A program made the translations under genes and the position numbers. A stretch of 64,000 nucleotides of DNA. It comes from Mixophyes australis. Lineage: Eukaryota; Chordata; Amphibia; Anura; Limnodynastidae. The stretch covers positions 252,866,728 through 252,930,727 of the forward strand of contig JAVHZZ010000004.1 in assembly GCA_036250195.1 (NCBI GenBank), given 5' to 3'. Shown piece by piece: positions 10,920 to 22,649 of the stretch; within the stretch, counting starts at the first letter, position 1, and each line of letters opens with the position of its first letter. The notes beneath the pieces are model-generated. The model was not told where the DNA came from. It was given only the letters and a program-made list of their open reading frames with translations, and ran no database searches.

Positions 10920-11725
10920 ATGACTATTATAAAGCATGACATTGTTACAGAACCAGGGGTCAAGGTCAACGTAAAACCATATTATATACCTGAAGCCCAG
11001 CAATGGGCGATTTCCAAGGAGGTTTAAAAAATGTTAGAACTCTGGTTATAGAGTCCAACAGTGAATGGTCCAACCCCATAGTTCTAATCCTGAAACCTAT
11101 GCTTCTGTAACAATTTCCATAAGTTGAATGTAGTGTCCAAGTTTGATGCGTACTCCATGCCTCATGTAGATAAGCTGATAGGAAGGCTAGGAACAGCCAG
11201 ATATCTCACCCCACTGAATCTGATTAAAGGTTATTTGCAAGTATCGTTGACTGACAACGCAAAAGAAAAAAATAGCCTTCTCTGCTCCAGAAGGGCTCTA
11301 TCAGTATAAAGTGTTGCCGTTTGTGTTACATGGGGCCACAGCAACCTACCAGCATGCAATGGATAAGATTCTGAAGTATGCTGCTACCTATCTGGATCAT
11401 GTTGTGATTCACAGTCCAGATTGGGACTCTCACTTAGATAGAGCTCAAGCAGTTTTGGACTCAAAAAGGCAGGGCTAACATCCAACCCGAAGAAATGTTG
11501 CTTAGCGATGGAAGAGGTTAAGCACCTGGGGTTCACCATAGGTAGTTGTTTGGTTCAGCCCCAAGTGAATAAAAGTGAGGCTATCCAAAACTGGTCCTGT
11601 CCGGTGAAAAAAAACAAAACAGGCGAGAGCCAATTTGGGGTTCATTACAAATATTGTCACCACAGCGGTTCCATTATCAGACCTTACCAAAGGAAGGCAG
11701 TCATATATGGTGTAGTGGAACTCTG
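10920..11725 (+). pseudogene. Gmr1-like gypsy reverse transcriptase, decayed
   Basis: Starting with TIIKHDIVTEPGVKVNVKPY and IPEAQQWAISKEV, the sequence follows the gypsy RT: SEWSNPIVLI, then VVSKFDAYSMPHVDKLIGRL, GTARYLTPLNLIKGYLQVSL (motif A; the catalytic Asp of LDLTKGY is Asn), a frameshift, HGATATYQHAMD-like sequence, then YLDHVVIH (YxDD changed to YLDH by one base), and GLTSNPKKCCLAMEEVKHLG. Several stops and frameshifts are present and both catalytic motifs are damaged. It sits downstream of the integrase, not upstream. Confidence 0.75.
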
Positions 11726-11930
11726 AGGCAGAAAAAGCTTTTCAGGCATTAAATATGGTATTATGTACACAGCCAGTGTTGTTAACCCAAGGATTTTCAA
11801 AAGAATTTACAGACGGTTGTCTCAGATGTAGGTGTAGGGGCTGTATTGTCCCAAAACAGAGATGTGAGGAGCACCCTATACTCTATTTGCCTATCAGTAT
11901 TTTCACTGATTTTAACTGCATTTAAATGTT
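11726..11930 (+). pseudogene. Gmr1-like gypsy RNase H start
   Basis: Broken frames read SEAEKAFQALNMVLCTQPVL, LTQGFSKEF, then after a frameshift DVSDVGVGAVLSQNRD and EEHPILYL. This is the tether and first strand of gypsy RNase H, with the catalytic TDAS changed to a TDVS-like form. The match stops near 11930, so the domain is truncated. Confidence 0.6.
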
Positions 11931-12428
11931 TAAAGCATATAGGTCCGTGTAGGACCTGCATACAATGAGGTACCTTTGACACTGGGATTCAGGCTTAAAA
12001 GTTTTGATCAAAATATGAACCAATACTTCATGTTTTCATTTTGCTAGATGCACACATATATGAAGTGTTAAGGATAAATGCTGACAATAACAGTCTTTTT
12101 GATTAATAGCTGCACCTGTGAGGTGTATGAAAAAGGATATCAGATCAGTCTCAGCTCTGCCTGGGGCAAGTGCATGCATGATATCTAAAGAGAGCATGAT
12201 ATTGATTGTGAGTAAATTATATGCTGTACTTTTTTTTTTTTTTTTGATATTCAGGAACGACATGTGTTTAGTTAGATAGGCAAGGTGTTTATTCTAAAGT
12301 ATTCTTTGTTTTTTCTGATTAATAAAACTGTCTAAGGACAGTTGCACTAAAACCTTGGACTTGTGTGATTTCTCTGCTGCTATATACTACCATCTACCCC
12401 AGGAAATGGCACCTATTCCCCTAACCTG
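11931..12428 (+). other. Possible 3' end or LTR of the Gmr1-like element
   Basis: No coding sequence is visible. AATAAA at about 12321 followed by a GTTGCACTAAAACC phrase and a T-run near 12230 suggest LTR or 3' UTR material belonging to the element just upstream, but I found no clear TG...CA ends or second copy in the window. Confidence 0.3.
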
Positions 12429-12431
12429 GAT

Positions 12432-12441
12432 ACAATATATT

Positions 12442-12491
<50 letters not shown>
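12432..12491. repeat. (TA)n microsatellite
   Basis: About 60 bases of near-perfect TA dinucleotide repeat. It produces a spurious minus-strand ORF of alternating Ile and Tyr. Confidence 0.95.
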
Positions 12492-12494
<3 letters not shown>

Positions 12495-12627
12495 AGCAAA
12501 GATGCCTCTTTGCCACAGCTTTCCTGCATAGGGAGAGGTGAGGTCCCGGGAACTCTGCAAGGGAAAGCTGCATACAGAGTTAATTCCCACACAGTCTTTC
12601 CCATAGCACACAAACACACAGGTGTAC

Positions 12628-12752
12628 CAGTGCCGTAACTGGACATTTTAGTGCCCGGGGCGAGACAGGGCACCGGCGCCCCCCATCTATGTGGGAGTGG
12701 CATTTGACAAGTGGGTGTGGCCAACCTAATGTGTGGTTGTGGCTAGCACTTT

Positions 12753-12795
<43 letters not shown>

Positions 12796-13572
12796 CACAC
12801 ACACACACAGTGGTGGGATTGAAATAAATTAACAACCGGCTCTCTGCCCTAATGACCTTTTAAAGTGTGCAAAAAATATATAGCGAAAGGTATTCTAATA
12901 TCTCATGCACTTAATACTCAAATAAGAATGTGTCTGTCTGTTAGGGAATTTAGACTGTAAGCCCCAATGGGGCAGGGAACATTACTATAGGATAACAAAC
13001 AAAACCCAACAACAAAAACACTTTGTTAGAGCTTATTTTCAAGGGCCCCTATAATGGATATAATTAACATTAAATAGCAAATAATTTTTATTAAAAACAG
13101 GCTGAAGTGCCTCAAAGCCCCAATAAACACCAGTTAGTTTTGAAGGTCACCAATGTACGGTGAAAAATCTCAAACTAAAAACAAAAAAAAAGACTACTAG
13201 TACTATATAATGATATACTCTCACTGTTTATTATCAATAGATCCATCGTGTGCTTCTGACTTACTATTGCCGCTTGTTGTTTCAATAAAAACAGTTTTGG
13301 CCACATTACCAAAACGTATGAGGAAGCCTTCGCTGGTAACAGCCAGTAAACCTCACTTCTGGGAATGTTATCGCCGTGATAATGACGCTAATTCCCTGTT
13401 TATATACTGGGTGATGTATATAACACAGTGTATATTCCGCAGTGGCACATGCGTGCCACTGCGGAAGTCAAAGCCTGTACATATAGAGCTAGGTAGCGGG
13501 CGGCTGCTGCGCCCCTTTGGGCTTGCACCCTGGGCGACTGCACCGCCCCCCACCACCCTAGTTACGGCTCTG
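12628..13572. mobile_element. Non-autonomous hAT element with perfect 8-bp duplication
   Basis: The left end CAGTGCCGTAACTGG and right end CCTAGTTACGGCTCTG are inverted partners, flanked by identical AGGTGTAC octamers (12620-12627 and 13573-13580). No transposase is present. It contains a (TA)n(CA)n tract at about 12758-12809 and, in its right half, an internal inverted repeat around 13437-13466 (CCGCAGTGGCACATGCG / CGTGCCACTGCGG). Perfect duplications suggest a fairly recent insertion. Confidence 0.85.
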
Positions 13573-13729
13573 AGGTGTACTATATGTGTATTATTGATTT
13601 ATTGTCTGTGATTGGTTTGCAGTGTTTGGTCAGGGGTTAAAAGACCGTGTTTTTCATTTTAAGTTGGTGACTAATGCTGGAAGAGCTGGCCAGTCAGTAG
13701 AGAACTGGACTGTGTTTAGCTTAGCCAAA

Positions 13730-14010
13730 GTTGCCTACTCTACCGGAATGTCCGGGAGATTCACGAATTTCTTGGAGTCTTCCCCCAACTCATGGGAGAG
13801 CAGTCAATTCTCCCGATTCCCGTCCGGCTCTTCAAGTTTAATGGAGAGGGTGGGGCTTAGTGGCGCCGTGCATGCGTCATCATGGCCCCCCTCATTTTTA
13901 TTGGCCGGAAAAGTTATGACAGCTTTGGGGGCGGGGCTAATGACACGATTCTTCGAGCCCCGTCCACACCTGCCTCCCAGTTGGAATGTTGGAAACTATG
14001 ATCTTAGCAT
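13730..14010. mobile_element. Probable MITE
   Basis: The left part (AAGTTGCCTACTC then CCGGAATGTCCGGGAG) and the right part (CTCCCAGTTGGAATGTTGGAAACT) are weak inverted partners with GC-rich interior, resembling MITEs with CCGGAATGTCCGGGAG ends. Terminal repeats are imperfect and I could not fix a target duplication, so class and ends are uncertain. Confidence 0.3.
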
Positions 14011-14574
14011 TAGGGTCACCAGGTGTAAACAATATGGCATTGTATACTAGTGTCATCCTGACTAAGTATTGCTCTTTATTGTGACACAAACAATAAAGCA
14101 CCATTTGATTTGAAGCTGTCTGTGGGATGTCAGTGCCAGAAGTGCTACAAGAAGGTCGCGTTTGTTACAAGTGGTGTCATTGTGGGATCGCCGAGGACAG
14201 CCTACTCACAGCTCTTTGCCTAACCTTCAGATGCAAAAGGTGGTGAGTGGAAAATATTGACTGCCATTTCACACACCAAACTGTGTATTTAGCTGTCAGT
14301 TACAGAGAAGAGATTGCTGAGAAAGCAAGTATTTTTTCTCTATGGAGAGAAATATATGAGCAATGTTAAGGGAACTGTGCAGTGTCTGTTGTGTTACAAA
14401 AGAAACCAAAAGTTTTAAAAATTACTGGGCATTGTAGTGCCACACTCTGTTTGTTCTCTGAACTGTGAGTTGGGTGTGGTTCTCAGAAGTCTGCTGTTTA
14501 CCTGTATGTGCAGGCTAAAACACTTGTTTGTCCTTCTAATTGCCTGTGGAAAATGCTGAAGGGGAAAAGTTTGA
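14011..14574. other. Unassigned, possibly LTR and leader remnant
   Basis: AATAAA at about 14090, a run reading GTTACAAGTGGTGTCATTG (about 14164) and a following untranslated stretch look like the end of an LTR plus a primer-binding region and leader. No ORF of note is present and no partner LTR was found. Confidence 0.3.
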
Positions 14575-14577
14575 TGT

Positions 14578-16840
14578 ATGACTCTTAATGTTAAGGGTCT
14601 TAATATACCAGAGAAGAGATCTAGGCTTCTAAAGGATCTCATAGCAACAAAGGTAGATGTGGCTTTCCTACAAGAGACACACTTTAAGCAGGGTGCTGAG
14701 CCTCGCCTTCGTAGTCAACATTATCCACACGTTTTCATGTGTAATAATCCCGATAGCAAGACATTAGGTGTAGCCATTATTCTTTCCAGATTATTGCAGG
14801 TCAAAGATATAGCAATTCACAAACTGCAAACTGGTAGGGGTCTAGCCCTGACCTGCAAAATTTTTGACCAGTCCTTTACACTGGTGACTTTATATGCGCC
14901 TAATCACAATCAACCTGTTTTCTTAGAAGCCATCCTGGATAAGGTGGACCCGCTGAGGGAAGGTATTCTTGTTCTAGGAGGAGACTTCAACTGGGTGCTT
15001 CATCCTGCCATAGATGCCTCATCAGGGATGACTAGATATTCCTGCAAACTTTACCGCAAGGTGAGACGCACCATACATGGGCACCAGCTGGTCGACACAT
15101 GAAGGTTTAAGCACCCCATGGAGAGAGATTACACTTTTTTCTCCCACCCACACAACATATATTCCCGACTGGATTACCTTTTCCTATCACACAATAACCT
15201 AGCTCTGGTAAGGGAAGCAACAATAGGTCAGGTCACTTGCTCGGATCACGCCCCGGTATACCTGTCCTTTTCATTACCCCAACCTGGCCCCACGCCATTC
15301 AAATGGAGGTTCAACAAGCTTTTGATCCAGGAGAACTATAGTAAATCCCAAATCGAGACAGCACTGGATGACTATATACCACTTAACGACACTCCTGACA
15401 TATAAAAAATTTCACTATGGGAGGCTCATAAATGTGTTATTCAGGGAAAGATAATTCAGCTAGGCACATTCATGAAAAAAACAAAAGATAGCATACTGTA
15501 ACCTACTCCTGGAAAAAATTAAATCCCTTGAAATGAGACACAAAGTTTCTAGAAAGTCAGAAACCCTGGCTGAGTTAGCGGAAGTGAGAAAGACCCTCAA
15601 TCGGTTAATGTTGGGTAAGATACAGTTGGACTATCGTAAATGCCGAAATAAGTACTATCAGTGGGGTGACAAACCGGGAAAACTTTTGGCCCAAGCCCTG
15701 CGAACTCAGAGAGCTCAGCTGTATATAACACACATTAAATCAGAAGCTATGCGTTACCTCCTCTGACATAGCTAAGACGTTTCACGCCTATTATTCTAAT
15801 CTTTAAAATCTCAACAGTAAGGTATTGCCGACAGAGCACTCTATTAAGCAGGAATGCATAGCTAATTACCTAGAGAGGGTTCAGTTTCCCATGCTAGATA
15901 TAGACACCATACAAATGTTGGAGGCGCCTTTTACATCTGAGGAACTAGAGGAAGCAATCAAAACGACACCCTCAGGGAAAAGTCCTGGTCCAGAGGTTTC
16001 ACAATATCTAACTACAAATCCTTTAGAACCAAACTGATACCACTCATGCTTCAAGCCTTCAATGTGATCTCCGCCCAATCCCACATTTCACATCACTCTT
16101 TGTCAACCAACATTACAGTATTGCCTAAAGAGGGAAAAGACCCAGCGCTTTGTCCAAGCTATAGACCTATATCTCTGCTTAATGTGGACATTAAATTATA
16201 CGCTAAACTTATAGCAAACAGAATGAAGTCACTTCTACCTAAAATTATTCACTCAGATCAGGTAGGATTTGTCCCAGGGCGTGAGGCGTGTGACAATACC
16301 ACTAAAATAATTGATTTGATCAAGCATGTCACTTCTACCAGTACTTCAACCGTTTTACTATCCACAGATGCGGAAAAGGCATTCGATAGAGTCGACTGTG
16401 ATTTTATGCAGTGGACACTTAGCCATTTGGGTTTGGGGCCGGTGGGACTTGCAAAAATTCAAACATTATACACACACCCAACGGCCAGAGTTATGGTTAA
16501 TGGAGATATATCAGAACCCGTTAATATAGCCAATGGAACAAGGCAAGGCTGTCCCCTCTCTCCCTTGATTTTCATCTTATGTATGGAGGCACTCGCGCGG
16601 TCTATTAGAGCAAACCCGGATATCTCTGGAGTACGGATGGGGGAGAGAGAATTTAAATTAGCACTCTTCGCGGATGATCTTCTTGCTATCCTCATGAACC
16701 CAATTGTCTCAATTCCGAACCTAGTATCGGAATTCCGGGTTTTTGGAGAGTTATCTAATTTTAAAATTAATTTCTCAAAGTCAGTGGCCCTCAATATTTC
16801 CTCTCCACCTAACGTAATTGAAGGCTTAAAGTTGGCTTTC
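14578..16840 (+). pseudogene. L1-like LINE ORF2: endonuclease and reverse transcriptase
   Basis: Endonuclease: MTLNVKGLNIPEKRSRLLKD, VDVAFLQETHF (catalytic Glu), LYAPNHNQ, ILVLGGDFNWVL (catalytic Asp and Asn), DYTFFSHPHNIYSRLDYLFL, and TCSDHAPV (catalytic SDH). Reverse transcriptase: TTPSGKSPGPEVSQYLTTNP and, after a frameshift, CPSYRPISLLNVDIKLYAK, STDAEKAFDRVDCDFM (motif A), NGTRQGCPLSPLIFILCMEA, LALFADDLLAIL (FADD catalytic box intact). Stops lie near 15100 and 15403, with frameshifts at about 15500 and 16030. The 5' end starts abruptly at the endonuclease, so ORF1 and the 5' UTR are missing, as in a 5'-truncated retroposition. The frame resumes at 18613 beyond an insertion. Confidence 0.9.
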
Positions 16841-18612
16841 AAATAGAGAAAGAAAAAAGAGTGATCTTATGGGGCACTCTAAATGGATATGTAGAAGTAT
16901 AAATGTGTATTGTTTGTATAATTAAGAATCTTTGGATAAATCTTTATTAATTCTTTAATAAAATCATGTCTAGTAGCGAAATATTAAGACTTGCAATGAC
17001 ATAACATACTGCATTTTTTTAGGGCTTTTTTTAGGCTTTTTTTTAGGTTTTCTTTTTAATTTTACAGTCACAATTTTTATTTCTAATTTTGATCATCGGC
17101 CAGTATGGGCCGTCTTACTAGTTTATTCACCATTCATCATAAGTAAGAACCCAGTAAGTTGGCACTTAGATGATTTGCACTCAAGTCATTTGAACTAGTA
17201 AAGGGTATTGTTAATGTAAGTATTTTAACAAGAGCACTTTAGTCACTTAGTTTGTTAAGAGGTTAATTAATAACTTTACACCTTATATAAGTAAGTATGC
17301 ATCACATTAGTTTTAGTCACATAAGTCTATTATATTGAATATATATTATGATGAATTCCCCTTAGTTTGCAATATAATGGGTGAACCTAACACATAAGTT
17401 TAGTTAATTTAGATACAACACTATTATATATAGAAGGGCCCAAAGTCCAAAGTTAAAATGTATTATTACACCATTAGAAAGTTATTTGAATGATTAATAA
17501 TTTACATTTTACACTTTTTACTCATCATTCAATTTTATAAGAATTATGATTGAGATTTCTTGGTATCACAATAAATATTATGGAGAAATAGAACACAGTA
17601 GAGACAGTTATATGAAATTTTATTGTCAGAAAGATAATTGATCCTGACTCAATATTATACACTTACCTGAAGAAGATTGATCCACTTTATTATCATTCTA
17701 TTATTACTTTGACATCCCGCATTGAAGAGGTTTAATCCTCCCTATGTGTATTAAAACAGAACAAGTGTCGCTGTTTATTCATGTTATAAAATATCTCAGA
17801 CTATAGAGTCAATTTACTCTGTTTATCCTGACAAACATAGGTAGGGGCGTGACAGTGAGGTGAAAGATAGCGGGGCATGATGTGTATATAGCCTTGCACC
17901 TCATAGTTACAGCGGTCTGGTTCCGTAGACAATTAATTTGCTCAATATTCATCCAATACTATATGTAGGTTGGGAACCAGGACCTATTAAAGGGTTAATT
18001 TTCCTTATGACAGCAATGATTAGATACCCTCAAAATGAAGCCCGGAGATCATAGTGGTCACATGTGGGATTGTTAAAAGCTGCAGTAGTTCAATATTATA
18101 ATAGATACTTTGTAACTTTTGGAAGTTAATCCATCGATTGTGCTACTTATGAGGTGATAACTAAGGGAGATATAAGTTAGCTTAAGGTCTGGTGAGATAA
18201 TCAAATATATATGTGAAGATTCAACAAGCCAGAAATTCAGAGCAGGAGCGCGGCCAGACAAGGGATACTTGTCTTCTTAACAGTTAATGTTCCAATTCAG
18301 TATGTTATGTCATTACAAGTCTTAATATTTCGCTACTAGACATGATTTTATTAAAGAATTAATAAAGATTTATCCAAAGATTTTTAATTATACAAACAAT
18401 ACACATTTATACTTCTACATATCCATTTAGAGTGCCCCATAAGATCACTCTTTTTTCTTTCTCTATTTGAATAAATTATAAATTTGTTGATCGGGTGCAC
18501 CCTTCCTCCATAGGTATCTCTTACAAGGAAGTAAGATAAAAGAGAAATACGTATTGGGAGGGAGAATAAATGGTTTGCTTGGTGCAGTCTTCCCCTCCCT
18601 TTTTTTTTTTTT
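16841..18612. mobile_element. Insertion with about 170-bp inverted repeats and 12-bp target duplication
   Basis: The L1 frame breaks after GLKLAF and resumes with the same codons, because AAGTTGGCTTTC is present at 16829-16840 and 18613-18624. The inserted 1772 bases carry a left arm (16841-17011) that is repeated inverted at 18298-18468 with only a few mismatches. The right arm is followed by 144 further bases ending in a run of some 14 T. No ORF or known transposase is visible, and the interior is AT-rich. A 12-base duplication suggests retroposition rather than a cut-and-paste element, but the T-run is on the wrong strand for a poly(A) tail at that end. Class unknown. Confidence 0.8.
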
Positions 18613-20127
18613 AAGTTGGCTTTCCCCTTTGCCTGGCACCCCACACATATTAAGTATTTGGGGGTGCTCATAAATAAAGACAACTCAAATATTTACACGG
18701 ATAACTTCCTACCCATTACTGCAACTATACGTTCCAACTTAAGGGACTGGCTTCAGAAGGACTTTTCCCTGATAGGTAGAGTTAACATTGTAAAAATGAA
18801 CCTACTCCTATATCTCCTTCTCACACTCCCAATCCATGTCCCCACTTCATGGTTCAATGAGCTACATAAGGCTATTAGACATTTCGTCTGGAGGGGCAGG
18901 AAACCTCGTTTCATGCATGACATACTATATAAGCGCAAATGTGACGGTGGTCTACAGCTGCCAAATTTTTCAACATATTATGATGCTGTTATGCTGAACA
19001 GGGTTCTTGACTGGACAAGAGGAGGAAGAGACAGGCAATGGGTTTGGATTGAAGATTATGTATTAGATACAGCTATTGATCTTGTCCTAAGGCAGTCTTC
19101 TCTACCCACGATTAAACACCCGACTATCTCTCCCACCGTGGCTAGATGGTCAAAGCTGCGTACTACTCCAAACATTTCCACAAAACACTCTCCCTTGACG
19201 GCACTTTTCGACAATCCAGACTTCCCCCCTGGCCTCTCAAGCCAGTCTTTCCAACATTGGATCCAAGCGGGGATAACCCATGTTGGCCAGCTGGTGGGCA
19301 GGTCTGGAGTCATACCTTTTGCTGATTTACAGGCAAAATGGGGCTTAACCAATGTGGAAATTTGGAGGCATATTCAATTGAGACACTTTGCATTTTCTAG
19401 GGGAGTCCGTGAGGAGGCAGGTAGGACGTGCACGCAGTTTGAGACCCTTTGTACGGCGACTCAGCACCCTAGGCACACCTTATCATCTATATATAAGATC
19501 TTGATCGTACATTCATTCAAAGCACTACCCAAATTCACCAGGGACTTGGAGCGGGAGTTAAACATGGACATACTTGAGTCAGAATGGGGAGATATATTTC
19601 AGCGCACTCAAGCCAGCTCAATTAGTATAAGAGTGGTTGAAACACACTACAAAATATTAACTCGGTGGTACCGGTGCCCCAGTCTCTTGGCAAAGATGTT
19701 CCCTGGGGTCCCAGATCTCTGCTGGAGGTGTCGAGGAGCTTCGGGCACCCCTTTACATATTTGATGGGAATGCTCGGCAATCAGACCCTTTTGGTATGCG
19801 GTTATTCTCATCTCCAAATCAATTGTGGGAACCGAATTACCAAACTGCCCGAGATTTTGGCTACTCAACGACACTAATATGCCAGTCTATCAATACAAAA
19901 AGTCCTCTGTAAAACTTCTCAATAGCGCTGCTAAGGCTGTGATACCGGTCCATTGGAGATCACCGTTAGCCCCCACTATAAAGGAATGGTTCACACGAAT
20001 AGACTTTTATATGGCAATGGATGAAGTTATTTATTTGGCAGAGGATAGAAATAGAGCATTCTACGTGCTGTGGTCGGAATGGATCGAGTTTAAAGACACA
20101 GTGTTGTTTGCTCAGTGGAATGTATGA
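18613..20127 (+). pseudogene. L1-like LINE ORF2, C-terminal part
   Basis: This continues the ORF2 frame: HPTHIKYLGVLINKDNSNIY, LRDWLQKDFSLIGRVNIVKM, HFVWRGRKPR, KCDGGLQLPNFSTYYDAVML, then the cysteine motif CWRCRGASGTPLHI, a TGA stop in place of Trp, and WEC. A region open for 382 codons is good conservation for a dead copy. The tail reads through to about 20127 after a frameshift, ending with the usual L1 C-terminal helical stretch. Confidence 0.88.
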
Positions 20128-20381
20128 GGCCCAACTCCCCCCCCCCCTATGCCTTCCCTCCCAGCCTTCCCATTCTATCTCTCTATCCCCTATCCCCCTT
20201 ACTTTCTTTTATTATCTTTTATAAGAAGGATCAAGCAGATATACACCACTTTGGGTGAATCTGCAATTGTTGTTGTGCAACGGAATGCTTGAAGTACCAT
20301 ATTTATGTGTTAATACTGTTGCATACATATGTATATGCTGTTTCACTTCAATAAAAATAGATTTTATATAAAAAAAAAAAA
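20128..20381 (+). other. L1 3' UTR and poly(A) tail
   Basis: After the end of ORF2 a C-rich stretch and AATAAA (20349) lead into a run of 12 A at 20370-20381. This is the 3' terminus of the plus-strand L1 copy. Its target duplication could not be matched to the sequence before 14575. Confidence 0.75.
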
Positions 20382-20773
20382 GGCTTTTGTTTCTGATTTG
20401 GAGCATAGACTGAAACCATACTAATAGGGGCAGAACGGAGAGTACCGCTCACCAACAGAAAGTGGTTTTCCAGATCTGCATACGGCTTGGAATGGAGAAA
20501 GGGGACTTTACTATGGATCAAGATAGCAACGCCCCGTCTCTTGCAGTCCGCCAAAGCAAAGAAAGTCTGGGAATACTGCTTACCCTGAAGTTGTAAATGG
20601 GCTTCAGTAAGATGAGTTTCTTGTAGAAATACAATGTCTGCTTTTTCCCTCCTACAAGCGCCCAAGAGAATCGTGCGTTTATGTGAGGAGTTGAGACCGT
20701 ACACGCTAATAAAGAAATTTTTCATAGCCATGGCAGTCGCAGGAAGCCAACCTCCAATGATAGCTCTAAGCAC
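20382..20773 (-). pseudogene. L1-like LINE ORF2 endonuclease start (second copy)
   Basis: On the minus strand: FFISVYGLNSSHKRTILLGA, KADIVFLQETHLTEAHLQLQ, FFALADCKRRGVAILIHSKV, then SVYAPNQKQK, where the match ends exactly at the poly(A) tail of the other L1. This is the N-terminal part of an L1 endonuclease with the catalytic Glu in QETH. The frame is intact up to the breakpoint. The rest of ORF2 is absent from the window. Confidence 0.85.
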
Positions 20774-20779
20774 TTATAA

Positions 20780-21760
20780 GGGGAACAAAATCAGTTAGTT
20801 TGTCCATGAGACAGATGCGTTGAGAACAAGTAAAACAGTGGATCATAGTCACCAGAGAATGAAGAAAGAAAGAAGAATCCCTATTGGGCGAAAACCCAGA
20901 ATAAAAGGAATTCTGAGAGGACTCAAAGACATGATCAGAAACCAGAACAAAACAAAGTTAACAATGTCTGAGGGTGCGTGGGGTTGGGCCTAAGTTTTGT
21001 ACAGCGTGGGAAGCCGCCAAAACCTGAGGAGACCCAGTCAAAAGACTTATTACATAAACATCAATTCTAGCTGTAGAACAGTGTGCAGAGGAGATATAAC
21101 ATGAACATTATCCACTTAGAACAGTATAGAGAGTGGAAGGGAGTAAAGGGAGGGAGGGCAAAATAAGGCAGGTGGGGGGGCAGAAGAAACAGGGATCCCC
21201 GTCCTATTAAGAGATAGGGTGGGGAGACCAGTCTGCGGGGGTTGGACCACCGAGCATCAGCTAGACCAATACATGATATTAAGAGGTGCTCTGTGAATAA
21301 CCATTGTACCCAATGGTAAATCAGTGTGTTAAATGAGTAAATATTTTTGTTACACATATAAATACTTACAACATAAGGGGCAGAATAAAAAACAAAAAGA
21401 GTGGCTGTGTGAAGAGGGGAACAATGGAGAGAGGAGGGGAGTAGAAAGAGCTCTTCAGGCTGACCGGTCGAAAAGCAACATAGTGAAAACAAAACAACAG
21501 AATATCGAAGAGTACCGTTGGGTATGAAAAGGCAGAAAATTACAAAGAATTGAAAACCAAACCAAACTGAATAGCATTTTTCGAAAAATACCAGACTGAG
21601 TGATTTACTTAAAATTAAGAAGAAACTAAAGAAACCTAAAATTGGTAGGCAGGGTAATGAGTTCCAACAGGCATTAAGAGACCACCTGAAAAGGAAGGTA
21701 ATTTAGAGAGAAAATCTTTTGCAATTGCAATGTCATATCATGGTGGATTTGTGTCCCGGG
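20780..21760 (-). other. Spacer between ORF1 and ORF2 of the minus-strand L1
   Basis: About 1 kb with no convincing coding sequence. It lies between ORF1 and ORF2 in the order expected of the element. It is longer than inter-ORF spacers usually are in this clade, so it may contain another insertion. Confidence 0.4.
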
Positions 21761-21769
21761 AATGTTGTC

Positions 21770-22645
21770 TAGAGGACCGTGACCACTCGGGCTGAGAGAG
21801 CGGCAGGCACTGAGACTGAGGAGGCGGGGAATGAGGAGCCGACGCTACAGGAAGGATGCCCAGCTTGGCCAGGAGTTCTGACCTTGATCCAGCATTTTAA
21901 CAAAGGGAGAGGAGTCGGCAGCAGAGACTTGGAGCTGGAATGGGAAACACCAGCGGTATCTGATATTGTGCTGGCAGAGAATCCTGATGACTGGTTGCAA
22001 ATCCCTCCATTTTTGAAACGTGGACGGAGCAATGTCCTAGAATAACTGGATGTCCATGTCCCGGAAAGAAACCACGGGTTGGTCCTTGGTAGCAAAAAGC
22101 ATGTGGTCTCTGGTTCGAAAGTAATGCAAGCGGACGATGATGTCCCGAGGAGGTTGTCCATTGTGAGGGTTAGCTCTCAAGGCACGATGAGCCCGATACA
22201 TAGGACAGTCTGCATCAGAGATATCCAGAAGGAGGTGGAGGAAGAGGGTCTTTTCTTCAGATTTTCAACTTCGTCACAGAGAGGGGAGAGTTCCTTGGCA
22301 ATAACAGAGTTGGAACGGCATATATCATCCGTTTTGGATTTCAGAGCATCTGTCCTGTTGCCCATTGTGTTTAACTCAGTTTTGAACTCACTGACCACTT
22401 TCGTCAGTTCCTGGTAGAAAGTTGTTTTCACCCCCTCCAGCAGACTAGTCATTACCGCTTGAATCTGAGGATCAAGGTCCACATCAGAACGCAAAGAGCC
22501 CAATGGTCCCTGGCGATTAACTTGGCGGGAGGAGGGTTTAGATTTTGATCCAAACAAATTTGCTGATATTCCCGATGTCACTTTCTTCGGTCTGGTAGAT
22601 ATGTTTAAGACTAACCAGTAGATGGGCAGGATAAGGTGAGGAAAG
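21770..22645 (-). pseudogene. L1-like LINE ORF1 protein
   Basis: ORF1p is the RNA-binding chaperone that coats L1 RNA. The minus frame gives STRPKKVTSGISANLFGSKS, a coiled-coil segment (TTFYQELTKVVSEFKTELN, DALKSKTDDICRSNSVIAKE, LCDEVENLKKR), then after a frameshift the RRM and C-terminal domain: DCPMYRAHRALR, PPRDIIVRLHYFRTRD, then HNIRYRWCFPFQLQV. The order N-terminal tail, coiled coil, RRM, CTD matches L1 ORF1p. At least two frameshifts or stops inactivate it. Confidence 0.8.
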
Positions 22646-22649
22646 GAAG

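Noticed and set aside
12413..12724. Minus-strand ORF of 103 codons with an Ile/Tyr run
   Set aside because: It is created by the (TA)n tract and the start of a hAT element; no domain.
13210..13611. 133-codon plus-strand ORF
   Set aside because: It lies inside the non-autonomous hAT element, crosses its terminal repeat and has no recognisable domain.
21067..21492. 141-codon minus-strand ORF between the L1 ORFs
   Set aside because: No domain, biased composition, and placed in what should be the inter-ORF spacer.
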